Shown here in pieces: positions 32,582-41,108 of a DNA stretch of 64,000 bases. Within the stretch, counting starts at the first letter, position 1; the number at the start of each line of letters is the position of its first letter. The notes under the pieces are model-generated. The model did not search any database. It was not told the origin of the DNA and saw only the letters and a program-made list of their open reading frames with translations. The DNA lies in contig CAJYAI010000004.1 in the NCBI GenBank assembly GCA_913064725.1, positions 16,399 through 80,398 on the forward strand. Reading direction: 5' to 3'. The DNA comes from an uncultured Alteromonadaceae bacterium. GTDB taxonomy: Bacteria > Pseudomonadota > Gammaproteobacteria > Pseudomonadales > Halieaceae. The translations under genes were made by a program, and so were the position numbers.

Positions 32582-33178
32582 ATGCCACACCTGACCCGAA
32601 GTGACCTATGGTCACTTGAGCAATACTCAGAACAGCGCGAGAGCTTTCGAGCTGAGGTTCTAGCGCACAAAAACAATCGCCGGTTGTCTCTGGGAGAGAA
32701 CGCGCGGATCTACTTTGAAGATACGGTAACCATTCGATATCAAATTCAGGAAATGCTGCGCATCGAAAAGATTTTTGAAGTTGCAGGTATCGAGGAAGAA
32801 TTAGCTGCATACAATCCGTTAATTCCCGATGGTACAAACTGGAAGGCGACCTTCATGATTGAATTTGGCGACCCTGCAGAGCGAGCACAGCGTTTGCGCG
32901 AGATGCGCGGTATCGAGAATTGCATCAACATCGAGATTGAAGGCCAGGGTGTCGTTCAGGTGATCGCGGATGAAGATCTCGAGCGAGAAACGGAAGAGAA
33001 GACGTCGGCCGTGCATTTTATGCGCTTCGAACTCAGTAACGAGCAAATCGCAGCGTTGAAAGACGGCGCGAAACTCTTTGCCAGTGTCGAGCATGCCGCT
33101 TACCCGATTGCGAGATTCGAAGTCGCACAAACCACGCGCGACGCCTTGGTTCGAGACCTAGTACTCGTTTCACACTAA
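32582..33178 (+). CDS. DUF3501 family protein
   Basis: 198 aa, soluble, no signal peptide or membrane segment. The text LTRSDLWSLEQYSEQRESFR followed by NNRRLSLGENARIYFED and IRYQIQEMLRIEKIFE is characteristic of DUF3501, whose biochemical role is unknown. It contains one cysteine only and no evident metal site, so it is probably a structural or assembly partner, not an electron carrier. It begins 13 bp after the Fe-S protein stop with GAGGAG as ribosome site, so is co-translated with it. DUF3501 genes are known to travel with rubrerythrin and this Fe-S protein in aerobic Proteobacteria. Confidence 0.85.
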   Translation: MPHLTRSDLWSLEQYSEQRESFRAEVLAHKNNRRLSLGENARIYFEDTVTIRYQIQEMLRIEKIFEVAGIEEELAAYNPLIPDGTNWKATFMIEFGDPAERAQRLREMRGIENCINIEIEGQGVVQVIADEDLERETEEKTSAVHFMRFELSNEQIAALKDGAKLFASVEHAAYPIARFEVAQTTRDALVRDLVLVSH

Positions 33179-33462
33179 GCTATGGGCGGCGGCGGTCTGC
33201 ATGGCCACCGTCGCCACCGTCGCTACGTGCTTCAAAATAACGTCAGTCTGATCTATACCGCGGCCTTGTATCACGAAGCATTCACGGAGTTCTGTCACGA
33301 AGCTGTGTCACGAAGCTATGTCATAGAGCGAGGTCAGGGATCTATGATACGGCCACCTAGGCCAACTGCCTGGTCGTTTGCTTACCAAGATCCGGTGACG
33401 TTCAGGCCGCACAACCTACAGGCATTTGCGGGCTCATTGGTCAGGCCTTGGCTCAATCCACA
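33179..33462. other. 284-bp gap with no gene, between DUF3501 and the FAD oxidoreductase (convergent ends)
   Basis: Opens with a G/C-rich imperfect inverted repeat (GGCGGCGGCGGT near 33184 against ACCGTCGCC near 33206), possibly terminating the rubrerythrin operon though no T-run follows. It also holds a short tandem repeat listed separately. Short open frames here have no recognisable protein features. Confidence 0.5.
33293..33318. repeat. 13-bp tandem repeat, two copies plus partials
   Basis: TGTCACGAAGCTG (33293-33305) is followed directly by TGTCACGAAGCTA (33306-33318) and the start of a third copy TGTCAT. A diverged TATCACGAAGCAT occurs about 24 bp upstream. Noncoding; role unknown. Confidence 0.7.
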
Positions 33463-34710
33463 CTAATATCGATTCGCACTGGCAAAAACCCGGTTAGCCC
33501 GATACGGCGACAACTCAGCCATATCAACTCCGTCAATCAGCTCCCTTGCAACCAAATGGCCTACTACAGCGGCTAACGACACCCCACTGTGCATGACCGC
33601 AATGTATGTATCGCTGTCCTCGGGACTGGGCCCAATGACGGGAAGACCATCTAGCGGCAATGGCCTCCAGCCGATGACCACCTCATTAACGACAACCTTG
33701 TCGGGCATTTGCAGGTATTGTCGAGCCAGCGTTAGCAAGCGCCTTGCATGCTCAGCTGAGATGTCCGCTGTTGGAAATGCGGTAGGACGACCCATGAGTC
33801 TGGCACGGTGGGCTTCAGTATCGGGAGCTCCCTCCTGCTCGCCAATGACCAAACGGCCATCGATTCGTTGGTGAATATGAACACCCGGGGCTACTAAAAT
33901 CCCATTCAATAGTGGTGGCAATGGGTCTGTAATGACTATCACTCCCGCTGTCGAACGCTGCGGCAGTTCAAACCGTCCAAGGCGCGCCACCGAGGACGAG
34001 TCCGCACCCGTTGCAAGGACCACCCGATCTGCCGTGATATCGCCACACGTGGTTTGCACTACTTTTTGTCCATCGGGAGCGTTCTGGATATTGACAACGT
34101 CACAGGCCTCGATGGTCTTGGAGCCAAGGGTCTCAGCCGCACTTACCAACAGCTTAGAGATCACGACAGGGTCGAGAGCGCCATCGCGCGGCGATTCAGC
34201 CACTAGCGATGCACCCGTAAAATTCACTAGCGGTTCCCGCTTCAATGCCTCAGCAGCGTCGATGATCTGAGCTGGCTCACCCCATTTTTGCTGCTCAATA
34301 ATATCCGTGGCGAGCTGTTGTTGACGACTCGCTGAAGAAAACCACTCAAGCGAACCTCCCCATTTTATAGGCAAATCGAGCTCTGTCTGAAGTTCATGCC
34401 AGGCATCAACACCAGTTTGAGAAAACGCATGGTAGTGCTCAGGCTGCTTCGCCCAAGTCGCATTAATCCACGCGAAGGTTCCGTGACTCGCACCACTTGC
34501 CACGGTGTTTCTATCGAGGAGCGTGACCTTAACGCCCCACTTTGCCAGATGGTACGCAATCGAACTGCCAACGATCCCCGCCCCCACAATGACAATGTGC
34601 TTCTGTTTGGGCGCAGAACCAGATAATGCGGGATTGGCCAATAGACTGATTGACGACGCTGCCAGCCACTGACTAAATCGCCGCCGCCTAATTGCTAATT
34701 GATCCGACAC
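33463..34710 (-). CDS. FAD-dependent amino-acid oxidase/dehydrogenase family protein (DadA-like), Tat-exported
   Basis: 415 aa DAO-family flavoprotein. N-terminal twin-arginine signal RRRRFSQWLAAS (about 8-19) followed by a hydrophobic stretch ending near residue 32 suggests export already folded with FAD. The Rossmann motif VGAGIVGSSIAYHLAKWG (about 42-59) and ASGASHGTFAWINATW define the DadA/glycine oxidase group, with the C-terminal GWRPLPLDGLPVIGP of that family. Substrate not evident: probably a D-amino acid, sarcosine-like or other secondary amine. It is monocistronic, divergent from the HAD gene. Tat export of this family is uncommon but known. Confidence 0.8.
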   Translation of the reverse strand: MSDQLAIRRRRFSQWLAASSISLLANPALSGSAPKQKHIVIVGAGIVGSSIAYHLAKWGVKVTLLDRNTVASGASHGTFAWINATWAKQPEHYHAFSQTGVDAWHELQTELDLPIKWGGSLEWFSSASRQQQLATDIIEQQKWGEPAQIIDAAEALKREPLVNFTGASLVAESPRDGALDPVVISKLLVSAAETLGSKTIEACDVVNIQNAPDGQKVVQTTCGDITADRVVLATGADSSSVARLGRFELPQRSTAGVIVITDPLPPLLNGILVAPGVHIHQRIDGRLVIGEQEGAPDTEAHRARLMGRPTAFPTADISAEHARRLLTLARQYLQMPDKVVVNEVVIGWRPLPLDGLPVIGPSPEDSDTYIAVMHSGVSLAAVVGHLVARELIDGVDMAELSPYRANRVFASANRY

Positions 34711-34896
34711 GCCGTAGCTCCTCTATCGTGGTCATTCTTATCCCTACAGGGTCGAGAGCATGATGCTGACATGCAGTGAGCTAGTTTGCACCATCTGAGT
34801 AAGTTGGACAGCAGTTAGCGCAGAGCCCAGACAAGTTGGAACTAGGTCCCCTTAGTGCGTTACTCTTTGCGCTTCTGAGTTGCGAGGCCTATTACC

Positions 34897-35718
34897 ATGA
34901 CACTTGTTGTATTTGACATGGACGGGACACTGCTTGACGCTCAGTCGAAAATCACACCCTTTACCAGCGATACGTTAGCGCTAATGCGCAGGAACAACAT
35001 TGCCTATACGGTCGCCACGGGCCGAACATTGCAGGCTGCCCTGGCACCTCTAGCACAAGACCAATTTAACCGATCGATGGTTCTAAAAAATGGTGCTGTA
35101 ATTTGGGAGCCAACGCTGGGAAGCTACAGTCACCACCACCTGCTGACACCCATTGAGGTTAATGATGTTTTAGGTGCTTTTATTGCTCAGGACCTAACGC
35201 CATTTGTTTTTTCACTCGAGACCGGTGACCACCACGCGGTGTATCACGCTGCCTTGCGGGATAATTTTGAAAAAAAACTCGCTAATTTATTTGAAAGTGA
35301 GCGAGAACTCCCACTTCAACCACTAGACTCAATGCCAAGCGATGCACATGTCATCAACATCTCCGCCATGGGTCCCCAGGATCAAATTGAACCCGTGATG
35401 GAATTCGTCGCTAATCAACCGCACTTGGTCGCCTATTCCGGCATGGCAATCAAAGAAAAAGGGCTTGCGTGGCTCGACGTACACCACAGCGAGGGCTCTA
35501 AAGCGAACGGGGTAAAACACGTTGCGCAGCTGCAAGGTTATGACGAGGTTATCGCATTCGGTGACGGAGACAATGACATCAGCTTATTTAAGGTAGCCAG
35601 CGAGTCTTATGCGGTGGATAACGCGGACTCAGAACTTAAGGCTATAGCGACTCAGGTCATTGGACATCATGATGATGATGGTGTGGCGCGGTTTCTTCGA
35701 GAGCGATTTAATCTCTAA
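34897..35718 (+). CDS. HAD-superfamily hydrolase, Cof/IIB type
   Basis: Cytoplasmic phosphatase, 273 aa. Motif I VVFDMDGTLLD with D7 and D9, motif II VATGRT, the IIB cap domain in the middle, motif III near EGSKANGVKHV (K in SKANG), motif IV FGDGDNDISLF. This is the Cof-type sugar-phosphate/nucleotide phosphatase group; the specific substrate is not predictable. 31 bp separate it from the downstream alpha/beta hydrolase gene, so the two may be co-transcribed. Confidence 0.88.
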   Translation: MTLVVFDMDGTLLDAQSKITPFTSDTLALMRRNNIAYTVATGRTLQAALAPLAQDQFNRSMVLKNGAVIWEPTLGSYSHHHLLTPIEVNDVLGAFIAQDLTPFVFSLETGDHHAVYHAALRDNFEKKLANLFESERELPLQPLDSMPSDAHVINISAMGPQDQIEPVMEFVANQPHLVAYSGMAIKEKGLAWLDVHHSEGSKANGVKHVAQLQGYDEVIAFGDGDNDISLFKVASESYAVDNADSELKAIATQVIGHHDDDGVARFLRERFNL

Positions 35719-35749
35719 GTGAGAAGCGCATAAAGCAGTCACATCCAAG

Positions 35750-36661
35750 ATGGTAAAATCGACTATGAGCCTTTTACTCGCCCTCAGCCTAGTTTTTCTG
35801 TTTGGGGTCTTGATGCCGTCACTCGGTTTAAAATCGGGCTCTGAACCCGTCACAAAAATACCGACGGATACACTGTCACTTGAGGAAATATCTTTCGAGA
35901 GCGATGGCCTCACACTTCAAGGGTGGTGGCTTGAAGCGCAGAATCCCCGGGCAACCCTAGTGTTCGTTCATGGTGCTGGATCGAGCCGCATCTCCTGGTT
36001 CTTTAATACCTTGCAGTTTTATGAACAATTGCAGAAGGCGGGTATTTCTGTCTTTACCTTTGACCAACGTAACCATGGCAACTCTGACTACACCGACGGC
36101 TATCTCAGAATGGGAGCGGTGGAACACCGCGATGTCATGGCTGCCAGAGAATGGGTAAGCGAGCAAACAGACAATGAGACGCCGCTCATCATCTGTGGCC
36201 TCTCGATGGGCGCGGCAACCGCTATTTACGCGTTAGCAGAGGGTGTGCAGGCAGATGCACTGCTCTTATTTGATCCGATGCTGAATACACGAGACGCGCT
36301 AGCACAAGGTGGATGGGTCGGCTACGGTCTGCCCTCTGCACTCTTTAAGCCTATGGCCTATCTCGCTCCCCTGTTTTGGGGTTTACCCCATGGTGAGAAC
36401 GATGCCCTCAATGTCGCCACAGAACTCGAACTTCCGATCGCAATCATGCAGAACAAAGATGATCCGATAACACGCTCCCGATGGAGTGAGGAACTAGACG
36501 CGCGATCCGACTGGGTGAGCTTGACCTTCGTGCCGGATACTGAGCCAGGGCACAACTGCCTTTCCGACAAGGGCCGCTGGGGCACACATGCGTCGGCGTT
36601 TCACTGTCACCCCCAATGGACGTTAACGCAGGTAGAGCAACTGCTTGCCAACCTCGAGTAG
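35750..36661 (+). CDS. Alpha/beta hydrolase, membrane-anchored (serine aminopeptidase S33-like)
   Basis: 303 aa: N-terminal hydrophobic segment (about 5-26) that may anchor it in the membrane, then an alpha/beta-hydrolase fold with FVHGAGSSRISW as oxyanion region, the nucleophile elbow CGLSMGAA with S152, a probable acid in NKDDPIT and histidine in PGHNCL. It resembles BAAT/YpfH-like or monoglyceride-lipase-like enzymes; substrate unknown. The start could also be the ATG five codons in (MSLLLA). It follows the HAD gene closely. Confidence 0.8.
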   Translation: MVKSTMSLLLALSLVFLFGVLMPSLGLKSGSEPVTKIPTDTLSLEEISFESDGLTLQGWWLEAQNPRATLVFVHGAGSSRISWFFNTLQFYEQLQKAGISVFTFDQRNHGNSDYTDGYLRMGAVEHRDVMAAREWVSEQTDNETPLIICGLSMGAATAIYALAEGVQADALLLFDPMLNTRDALAQGGWVGYGLPSALFKPMAYLAPLFWGLPHGENDALNVATELELPIAIMQNKDDPITRSRWSEELDARSDWVSLTFVPDTEPGHNCLSDKGRWGTHASAFHCHPQWTLTQVEQLLANLE

Positions 36662-36742
36662 CGCTCCGATTTCACCTCCAGCTTTGCTGGACAGCCGCTC
36701 GACGCACAGACCGCTTACCAATCCAAGGGCCGACTTTTTGCC

Positions 36743-36748
36743 TATAAT
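36743..36748 (+). promoter_or_regulatory. Probable -10 element of the glutathione peroxidase gene
   Basis: TATAAT located 25 bp before the gpx ATG, with AAGGAGA as ribosome site at about 36761-36767. No good -35 at the normal distance, so strength is uncertain. Confidence 0.45.
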
Positions 36749-36772
36749 AAGCACCTTCAAAAGGAGAAGTAC

Positions 36773-37312
36773 ATGAAACACGCCTTAGCACTAATCACGG
36801 GCATCAGCCTGTCAAGCGCAGTGACTGCATGCCCTGATTTTTTAAACACGGAAATGCGCAAGCTGAGTTCCAAGGAATCCATCAATTTTTGCGAAAGCTA
36901 TGCGGGTAAGCCCATGCTAATCGTCAATACCGCCAGTAACTGCGGATATACACCTCAGTTCACTGGCTTGGAAGCGCTGCATCAAGAGTACAAGGACAGA
37001 GGTTTGGTTGTCGTCGGCTTTTCATCAGACGACTTCTTTCAAGAAGAAAATGATGAGGCCGATGCCGCGACCGTGTGCTTTGAGAAATATGATGTGTCGT
37101 TTCCTATCATGGCGACAAGCTCTGTCAGAGGCGGCGATGCAAATGCCGTATACAAGGGCCTCGGCGACGCTAAAGGATACCCGCGATGGAACTTCAACAA
37201 GTACGTCGTATCCGGTGAAGGCGAGGTCATAGCGAAATTCGGTTCTAGTGTTGGGCCTGAAAGCAACGAACTTCGCAGTCTCATTGACGAGGTAATTGTC
37301 GGCGGAGAATAG
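36773..37312 (+). CDS. Periplasmic glutathione peroxidase-family thiol peroxidase
   Basis: 179 aa. A signal peptide (about 1-19, cleavage after VTA) suggests a periplasmic location, unusual for this mostly cytoplasmic family. The peroxidatic cysteine is C57 in NTASNCGYTPQF; the WNF motif is present (PRWNFNKYVV). The catalytic glutamine motif GFPCNQF is replaced by GFSSDDF (Q87 to D), and a likely resolving cysteine is C102 in ATVCFEKY, pointing to a thioredoxin-type 2-Cys mechanism. It is followed 9 bp later by a small HNH-like gene. Confidence 0.85.
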   Translation: MKHALALITGISLSSAVTACPDFLNTEMRKLSSKESINFCESYAGKPMLIVNTASNCGYTPQFTGLEALHQEYKDRGLVVVGFSSDDFFQEENDEADAATVCFEKYDVSFPIMATSSVRGGDANAVYKGLGDAKGYPRWNFNKYVVSGEGEVIAKFGSSVGPESNELRSLIDEVIVGGE

Positions 37313-37321
37313 CGCCAACCT

Positions 37322-37615
37322 ATGCGAAAAACACAAGAGGCATCACCTTGCGCGTGTTGTCAGCGGCTGGTGCCTCTAACGTTTCATCATCTCATTCCCA
37401 AGAAGATGCATCGCCGCAAAGGTTTCCGTCGGCGTTTTACGAAAATAGAACTCAATGTCGGTATCTACGTGTGTCGGTTATGCCACCGGGGTATTCACGC
37501 TGTATACGATGAAATCACTCTCGCGACGCGACTACATACACTTGATCTGCTTTTGAGCGACGACGTGCTTGCGGGGCATTTTCGATGGGCATCGAGGCAA
37601 CGCGAGACAGTCTAA
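37322..37615 (+). CDS. Small HNH-like zinc protein
   Basis: 97 aa, basic. Cysteine pairs CACC near residue 10 and CRLC near 51, and HHLIPKKMHRR (25-35) plus HRGIH (about 55-59), match the compact HNH/zinc fold of a family of small bacterial proteins of unknown role, sometimes annotated as HNH endonuclease-like. The ATG lies 9 bp after the peroxidase stop, so it is probably co-transcribed. No restriction or modification gene is nearby, so I do not call it a restriction enzyme. Confidence 0.7.
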   Translation: MRKTQEASPCACCQRLVPLTFHHLIPKKMHRRKGFRRRFTKIELNVGIYVCRLCHRGIHAVYDEITLATRLHTLDLLLSDDVLAGHFRWASRQRETV

Positions 37616-37654
37616 TAGACCATCCCACTGCGAGCCGACGTCAATTCTCGGGAG

Positions 37655-37672
37655 TGCCGCGACTGCGCGGCA
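37655..37672. terminator. Hairpin between the HNH-like gene and udk (convergent)
   Basis: Perfect 7-bp stem TGCCGCG / CGCGGCA with an ACTG loop in the 61-bp gap between convergent stops. It has no T-run, so termination is only suggested by position. Confidence 0.4.
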
Positions 37673-37676
37673 GTAA

Positions 37677-38276
37677 CTAGAGTGTCGCCAGCCACGTATT
37701 TATAGCAGCTGCTTCGGACGCACTATTACGCTCGCCTGACACCACCAAATCGGCCTCTTCTCGCCACGGGGCGACAAATTGCTCAAACATGGGCATGGCA
37801 CGGCTTTCCCAAAAATCAATCACAGAGGCCTCTGAGCGCCCTCTCTCGGTCGCATCTCGCGCAACACGCCGGGCCAGGCAAATGTCCAAGGAGGAATTAA
37901 CAAACACTAAATAATCCACTAACGCTCTGGTCGCAAGGTCGGCCATAGCGAGTACACCTTCCAAAACAATGATGTCAGCCGAATTGACTGTCCGAGTGGC
38001 CGACGCTCTCGTGTGCCTACTGAAGTCGTAGATAGGTGCTGCAATGGCCTTACCGGCCCTGAGCGCAGTGAGATCGACCGCGAGGCGCTCAAACTCAATC
38101 GCATCGGGGTGGTCAAAATTGACCCTATCCCGGCTGGCAAAGTCGAGATGATCCAGTACGCGATAGTAGTCGTCGACCCGCAAAACAGTGAACCGCGCCG
38201 ATGATGACACGAGCGTTTTAACCAAACGCGTTTTGCCACTACCCGACGCCCCGATGACGGCAACCACACAGGTCAT
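37677..38276 (-). CDS. udk: Uridine kinase-like P-loop kinase
   Basis: 199 aa nucleoside kinase of the uridine kinase/phosphoribulokinase family. P-loop GASGSGKT (residues 9-16), VDDYYRVLDHLDF (substrate aspartate) and NFDHPDAIEF, then PIYDFSRHTR and the LVLEGV-type IIVLEGVLA strand, all typical of Udk. It is slightly shorter than E. coli Udk (213 aa). It would phosphorylate uridine/cytidine for pyrimidine salvage; a related specificity is possible. It is monocistronic; the 208-bp gap towards the esterase gene shows nothing recognisable. Confidence 0.75.
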   Translation of the reverse strand: MTCVVAVIGASGSGKTRLVKTLVSSSARFTVLRVDDYYRVLDHLDFASRDRVNFDHPDAIEFERLAVDLTALRAGKAIAAPIYDFSRHTRASATRTVNSADIIVLEGVLAMADLATRALVDYLVFVNSSLDICLARRVARDATERGRSEASVIDFWESRAMPMFEQFVAPWREEADLVVSGERNSASEAAAINTWLATL

Positions 38277-38484
38277 GAGTACTCGAGTCCTTCATCGGCG
38301 CTTATCTTGGTGGTTATCGTAAATAGCCTCGACATCGCGATGTCACTCTACTCGCCATAGCCGAGCGTCACTGTCAGCGACATTCGCTTTCGGCCGGCAC
38401 ATGTGTCGCCCTGACATGATCCATGAACCACGGTGAGACCTCGATGAGAGGCCATTATTCGCTGAGCTACTCAGCAATCCATAG

Positions 38485-40251
38485 TCACAATACTGAAGCA
38501 CTACCAAACTCGTTTTCGAGCGCTTCTTTAATCTCTTGGCGCAGAGCCCGCACATCCGTCGATGCACACTCTCCCCCATTCCAACGCCGATAGGTACCGT
38601 AAGACGGGTCTCCGAGTGCTGTGGCCAACTCCCAAGCCAAAATACAGCGCTCCTGTGCATCGAGAAGTGTTGTATCCGCCACATCAGCCAAGATTTCATC
38701 GATAGAAGACACATCGGCTCGCAAGGCGTGCTTGCCTAAGGAATCTAGAACCATATAGTGCGGTGCTCGGGAACTAAAGGGCGCCCAAGGATCGCCCTTA
38801 ACAGTGCCCGGGCTGCCACTTCGAGCAAAGTTCGCCCACGCTGTCATCATGATGTCAGTCATGTCCCGCGCAGACTCGGTATCAGGATACATATAAGAGC
38901 CTATCGGACCATACATCGCCTTGCCTTGAATGAACGAGATTTCGCTCGCATGCGCCGCGCCGAGAACTGTGGAAAAATCGATGAGAAAACTGTCTGCCTG
39001 ATCATTCCAGTCGTAACGGTAGGCATAGAGAGCGTCATAGCCGGCCGCCTCTAGTGACATTAGTGGACGATCAACCCCTTGAACTTTCCACCCCTCAGAG
39101 CGCTGCCGAACCCAAAATTTATACATATCGGGGTCTTTCAAAGTTACTTTTGGCGGAAGCCACTTTGTTAACGGGTACGAGGCGTCGACAAAATAGCGAT
39201 TGAGCCCCATCCATAACGTCACCTCTTCGTTGTTGGCACCAGCCATGACCGGCACCCCGCGTTTTGCGTAGCGCGGATTTTCGAGGGCAGCTGCAAATCC
39301 CTCAAGTGGTATGACGACCCCGTCGTTAATAATACCCGGGGAAGTGTGATCAGAGTCCAAGCTGTAAAACGCATCAATCAAACGGCTGGCCTCGATGTCA
39401 CGAAGTACCTCCGAGGTAACTGCGTCGTTAGACAGCCCCAGGGCACGCGTGACTTCCCAACTACCGCGATCGATCTGAGTGAATTCTCGCTCCCTGTTGT
39501 GCGCTTGGCGAAGGCTCAAGCTCTGGACGTAACCCGACTGCGAAATGGCCTTGTGGAAAAGACCTTCCGACAGCGGTGAGGCCAGCAAGGTAAACACATT
39601 GTGTCCGCCTGCGCTCTCGCCAAAGACAGTCACGTTGTCTTTATCGCCACCGAAGGCAGAAATATTGCGCTGCACCCAGCCCAAGGCCGCGATAATGTCG
39701 AGCGTTCCAAAATTGGCGATCGTACCCGGGCCACTCCCTAGCGCAGGATGAGCAAACCACCCCAAAGGCCCCAGACGGTAATTGATACTCACCACGACCA
39801 CGTTTTCAATCGATGCCAATCGGGAGAAGTCATAGGAATTTTTATGGCCGGATCTGTTACCACCACCATGAATCCAAAACATTACCGGTAAGGACCCGTC
39901 GGCGTTTTGAGGGGCAGTAATATCAAGATACAAACAGTCCTCTCGCCCAATCGGAGCATCACCATCGACGCCATTAACGCTATTTGCCTCTTGCGGGCAG
40001 ATAATTGGGTCAGACTGCCGGTATATCACTTGATCTGCGGCTGCTAATGGCTGTGGTGCCCGCCATCGCAACTCACCGACAGGCGGCTGCGCGTAAGGAA
40101 TATCAAACCACTGCAGAACGCCGTAGTCAGCGACAAAGCTCACCACCGAGCCTGTATCGGTCACGATGGGCGCATAGCCGGATAGTTTATGTGACGGGGA
40201 TGCGCAACTCCCCAAGGCCACTAGCGCTATAAAAACAAAAGCACGTTGCAT
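38485..40251 (-). CDS. Type-B carboxylesterase lipoprotein
   Basis: Carboxylesterase/lipase of the type-B (cholinesterase-like) family, 588 aa from ATG 40251. That start gives a lipoprotein signal with lipobox LGSC and C16; a TTG 15 bp upstream would only extend it. Family signatures: EDCLYLDITAP, oxyanion hole IHGGGNRSG and nucleophile elbow FGESAGGHN. The general acid lies in the NNEE region, and the catalytic histidine probably in LGAAHASEISF, near position 440. It would sit in the outer membrane or periplasm and hydrolyse esters of unknown nature. The upstream 60 bp carry the terminator of the crotonase operon. Confidence 0.88.
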   Translation of the reverse strand: MQRAFVFIALVALGSCASPSHKLSGYAPIVTDTGSVVSFVADYGVLQWFDIPYAQPPVGELRWRAPQPLAAADQVIYRQSDPIICPQEANSVNGVDGDAPIGREDCLYLDITAPQNADGSLPVMFWIHGGGNRSGHKNSYDFSRLASIENVVVVSINYRLGPLGWFAHPALGSGPGTIANFGTLDIIAALGWVQRNISAFGGDKDNVTVFGESAGGHNVFTLLASPLSEGLFHKAISQSGYVQSLSLRQAHNREREFTQIDRGSWEVTRALGLSNDAVTSEVLRDIEASRLIDAFYSLDSDHTSPGIINDGVVIPLEGFAAALENPRYAKRGVPVMAGANNEEVTLWMGLNRYFVDASYPLTKWLPPKVTLKDPDMYKFWVRQRSEGWKVQGVDRPLMSLEAAGYDALYAYRYDWNDQADSFLIDFSTVLGAAHASEISFIQGKAMYGPIGSYMYPDTESARDMTDIMMTAWANFARSGSPGTVKGDPWAPFSSRAPHYMVLDSLGKHALRADVSSIDEILADVADTTLLDAQERCILAWELATALGDPSYGTYRRWNGGECASTDVRALRQEIKEALENEFGSASVL

Positions 40252-40268
40252 ATTACTTTGGTCCAAAT

Positions 40269-40293
40269 AAAAAAAAACCCGGCTTCGCCGGGT
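40269..40293 (-). terminator. Intrinsic terminator of the tpiA-thiolase-HSD10-crotonase operon
   Basis: Minus strand: stem ACCCGGC, loop GAA, stem GCCGGGT, followed by at least nine T (40269-40277). A GAA loop and long T-run make it a strong rho-independent terminator; it lies 18 bp after the crotonase stop. Confidence 0.92.
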
Positions 40294-40311
40294 CGTGTGA
40301 GAGGACGATTT

Positions 40312-41079
40312 CTAACGACCTTTCCAGTTTGGCTTGCGCTTCTCTGCAAAGGCAGTCGCGCCCTCAATCGCATCTTCACTCGAAAAAACAGCATTAACGA
40401 TGGCCTGCTGCTTATCGAACATCTCGTCTTGCGACCAATCAATTGACTCCTTGATCACTTGCTTACTGCGTTTAACGGCAAGCGGACCATTTTCAGCAAT
40501 TTTCGCAGCGAGTGCTTGCGCTTGAGCTAAGGCATCACCGGCAGGAGCGATCTGATTAATAAGGCCCAAACTCAAAGCGCGGTCTGTATCCATGAAATCA
40601 CCCGTCAGTGCCATCTCCATGGCCACACGGCTAGGAATCTGCCGCGGCAACCTGACCAGTCCGCCAGCCGCAGCCGCCAAACCCCGTTTCACTTCGGGAA
40701 TACCAAACTTGGCATTGTCGGCCGCCACAATGAGATCGCAGGTTATAGCCAACTCGCAGCCACCAGCCAAGGCGTAGCCCTCGACAGCGGCAATCATGGG
40801 CTTGTCGGTGGATCGCTGAACCATCCCTGCAAAGCCTCTGCCTTCGACATAGGGCGTTTCACCGGTCACGAAGGCCTTCAAATCCATGCCAGAGCAAAAA
40901 GTACCCCCGGCGCCAGTGAGGATGACAACATGTGTCGAGTCGTCCGCATCAAGGGCATCCAATGCGGCTGCAATGCCTTCCGCGACGTCCTTGTTCACGG
41001 CATTTTTGGCTTGAGGTCGGTTGATTGTAATGGTCATAACGCCATTTGCGACGTCGGTTAAAACAGCTGCTTCACTCAT
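40312..41079 (-). CDS. Enoyl-CoA hydratase/crotonase
   Basis: Crotonase-fold enzyme, 255 aa, likely hydrating enoyl-CoA in beta-oxidation. Both catalytic glutamates of true hydratases are present: E109 in GYALAGGCELA and E129 in FGIPEVKRGL. The oxyanion-hole strand GTFCSGMDLKAF is also normal. It is the last gene of the operon tpiA / thiolase-like / HSD10-type / crotonase, 29 bp after the previous stop and with GGAGAAAG as ribosome site. Substrate could be a branched-chain or medium-chain enoyl-CoA. Confidence 0.9.
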   Translation of the reverse strand: MSEAAVLTDVANGVMTITINRPQAKNAVNKDVAEGIAAALDALDADDSTHVVILTGAGGTFCSGMDLKAFVTGETPYVEGRGFAGMVQRSTDKPMIAAVEGYALAGGCELAITCDLIVAADNAKFGIPEVKRGLAAAAGGLVRLPRQIPSRVAMEMALTGDFMDTDRALSLGLINQIAPAGDALAQAQALAAKIAENGPLAVKRSKQVIKESIDWSQDEMFDKQQAIVNAVFSSEDAIEGATAFAEKRKPNWKGR

Positions 41080-41108
41080 TATCTTTCTCCTTATGTGTCC
41101 GTCTTAAC

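Noticed and set aside
33182..33466. 94-codon open frame after DUF3501
   Set aside because: Made of repeats and G/C-rich hairpin sequence, no ribosome site, no recognisable fold.
38343..38714. 123-codon minus-strand frame downstream of the esterase
   Set aside because: Mostly overlaps the esterase C-terminus in another frame; no features.
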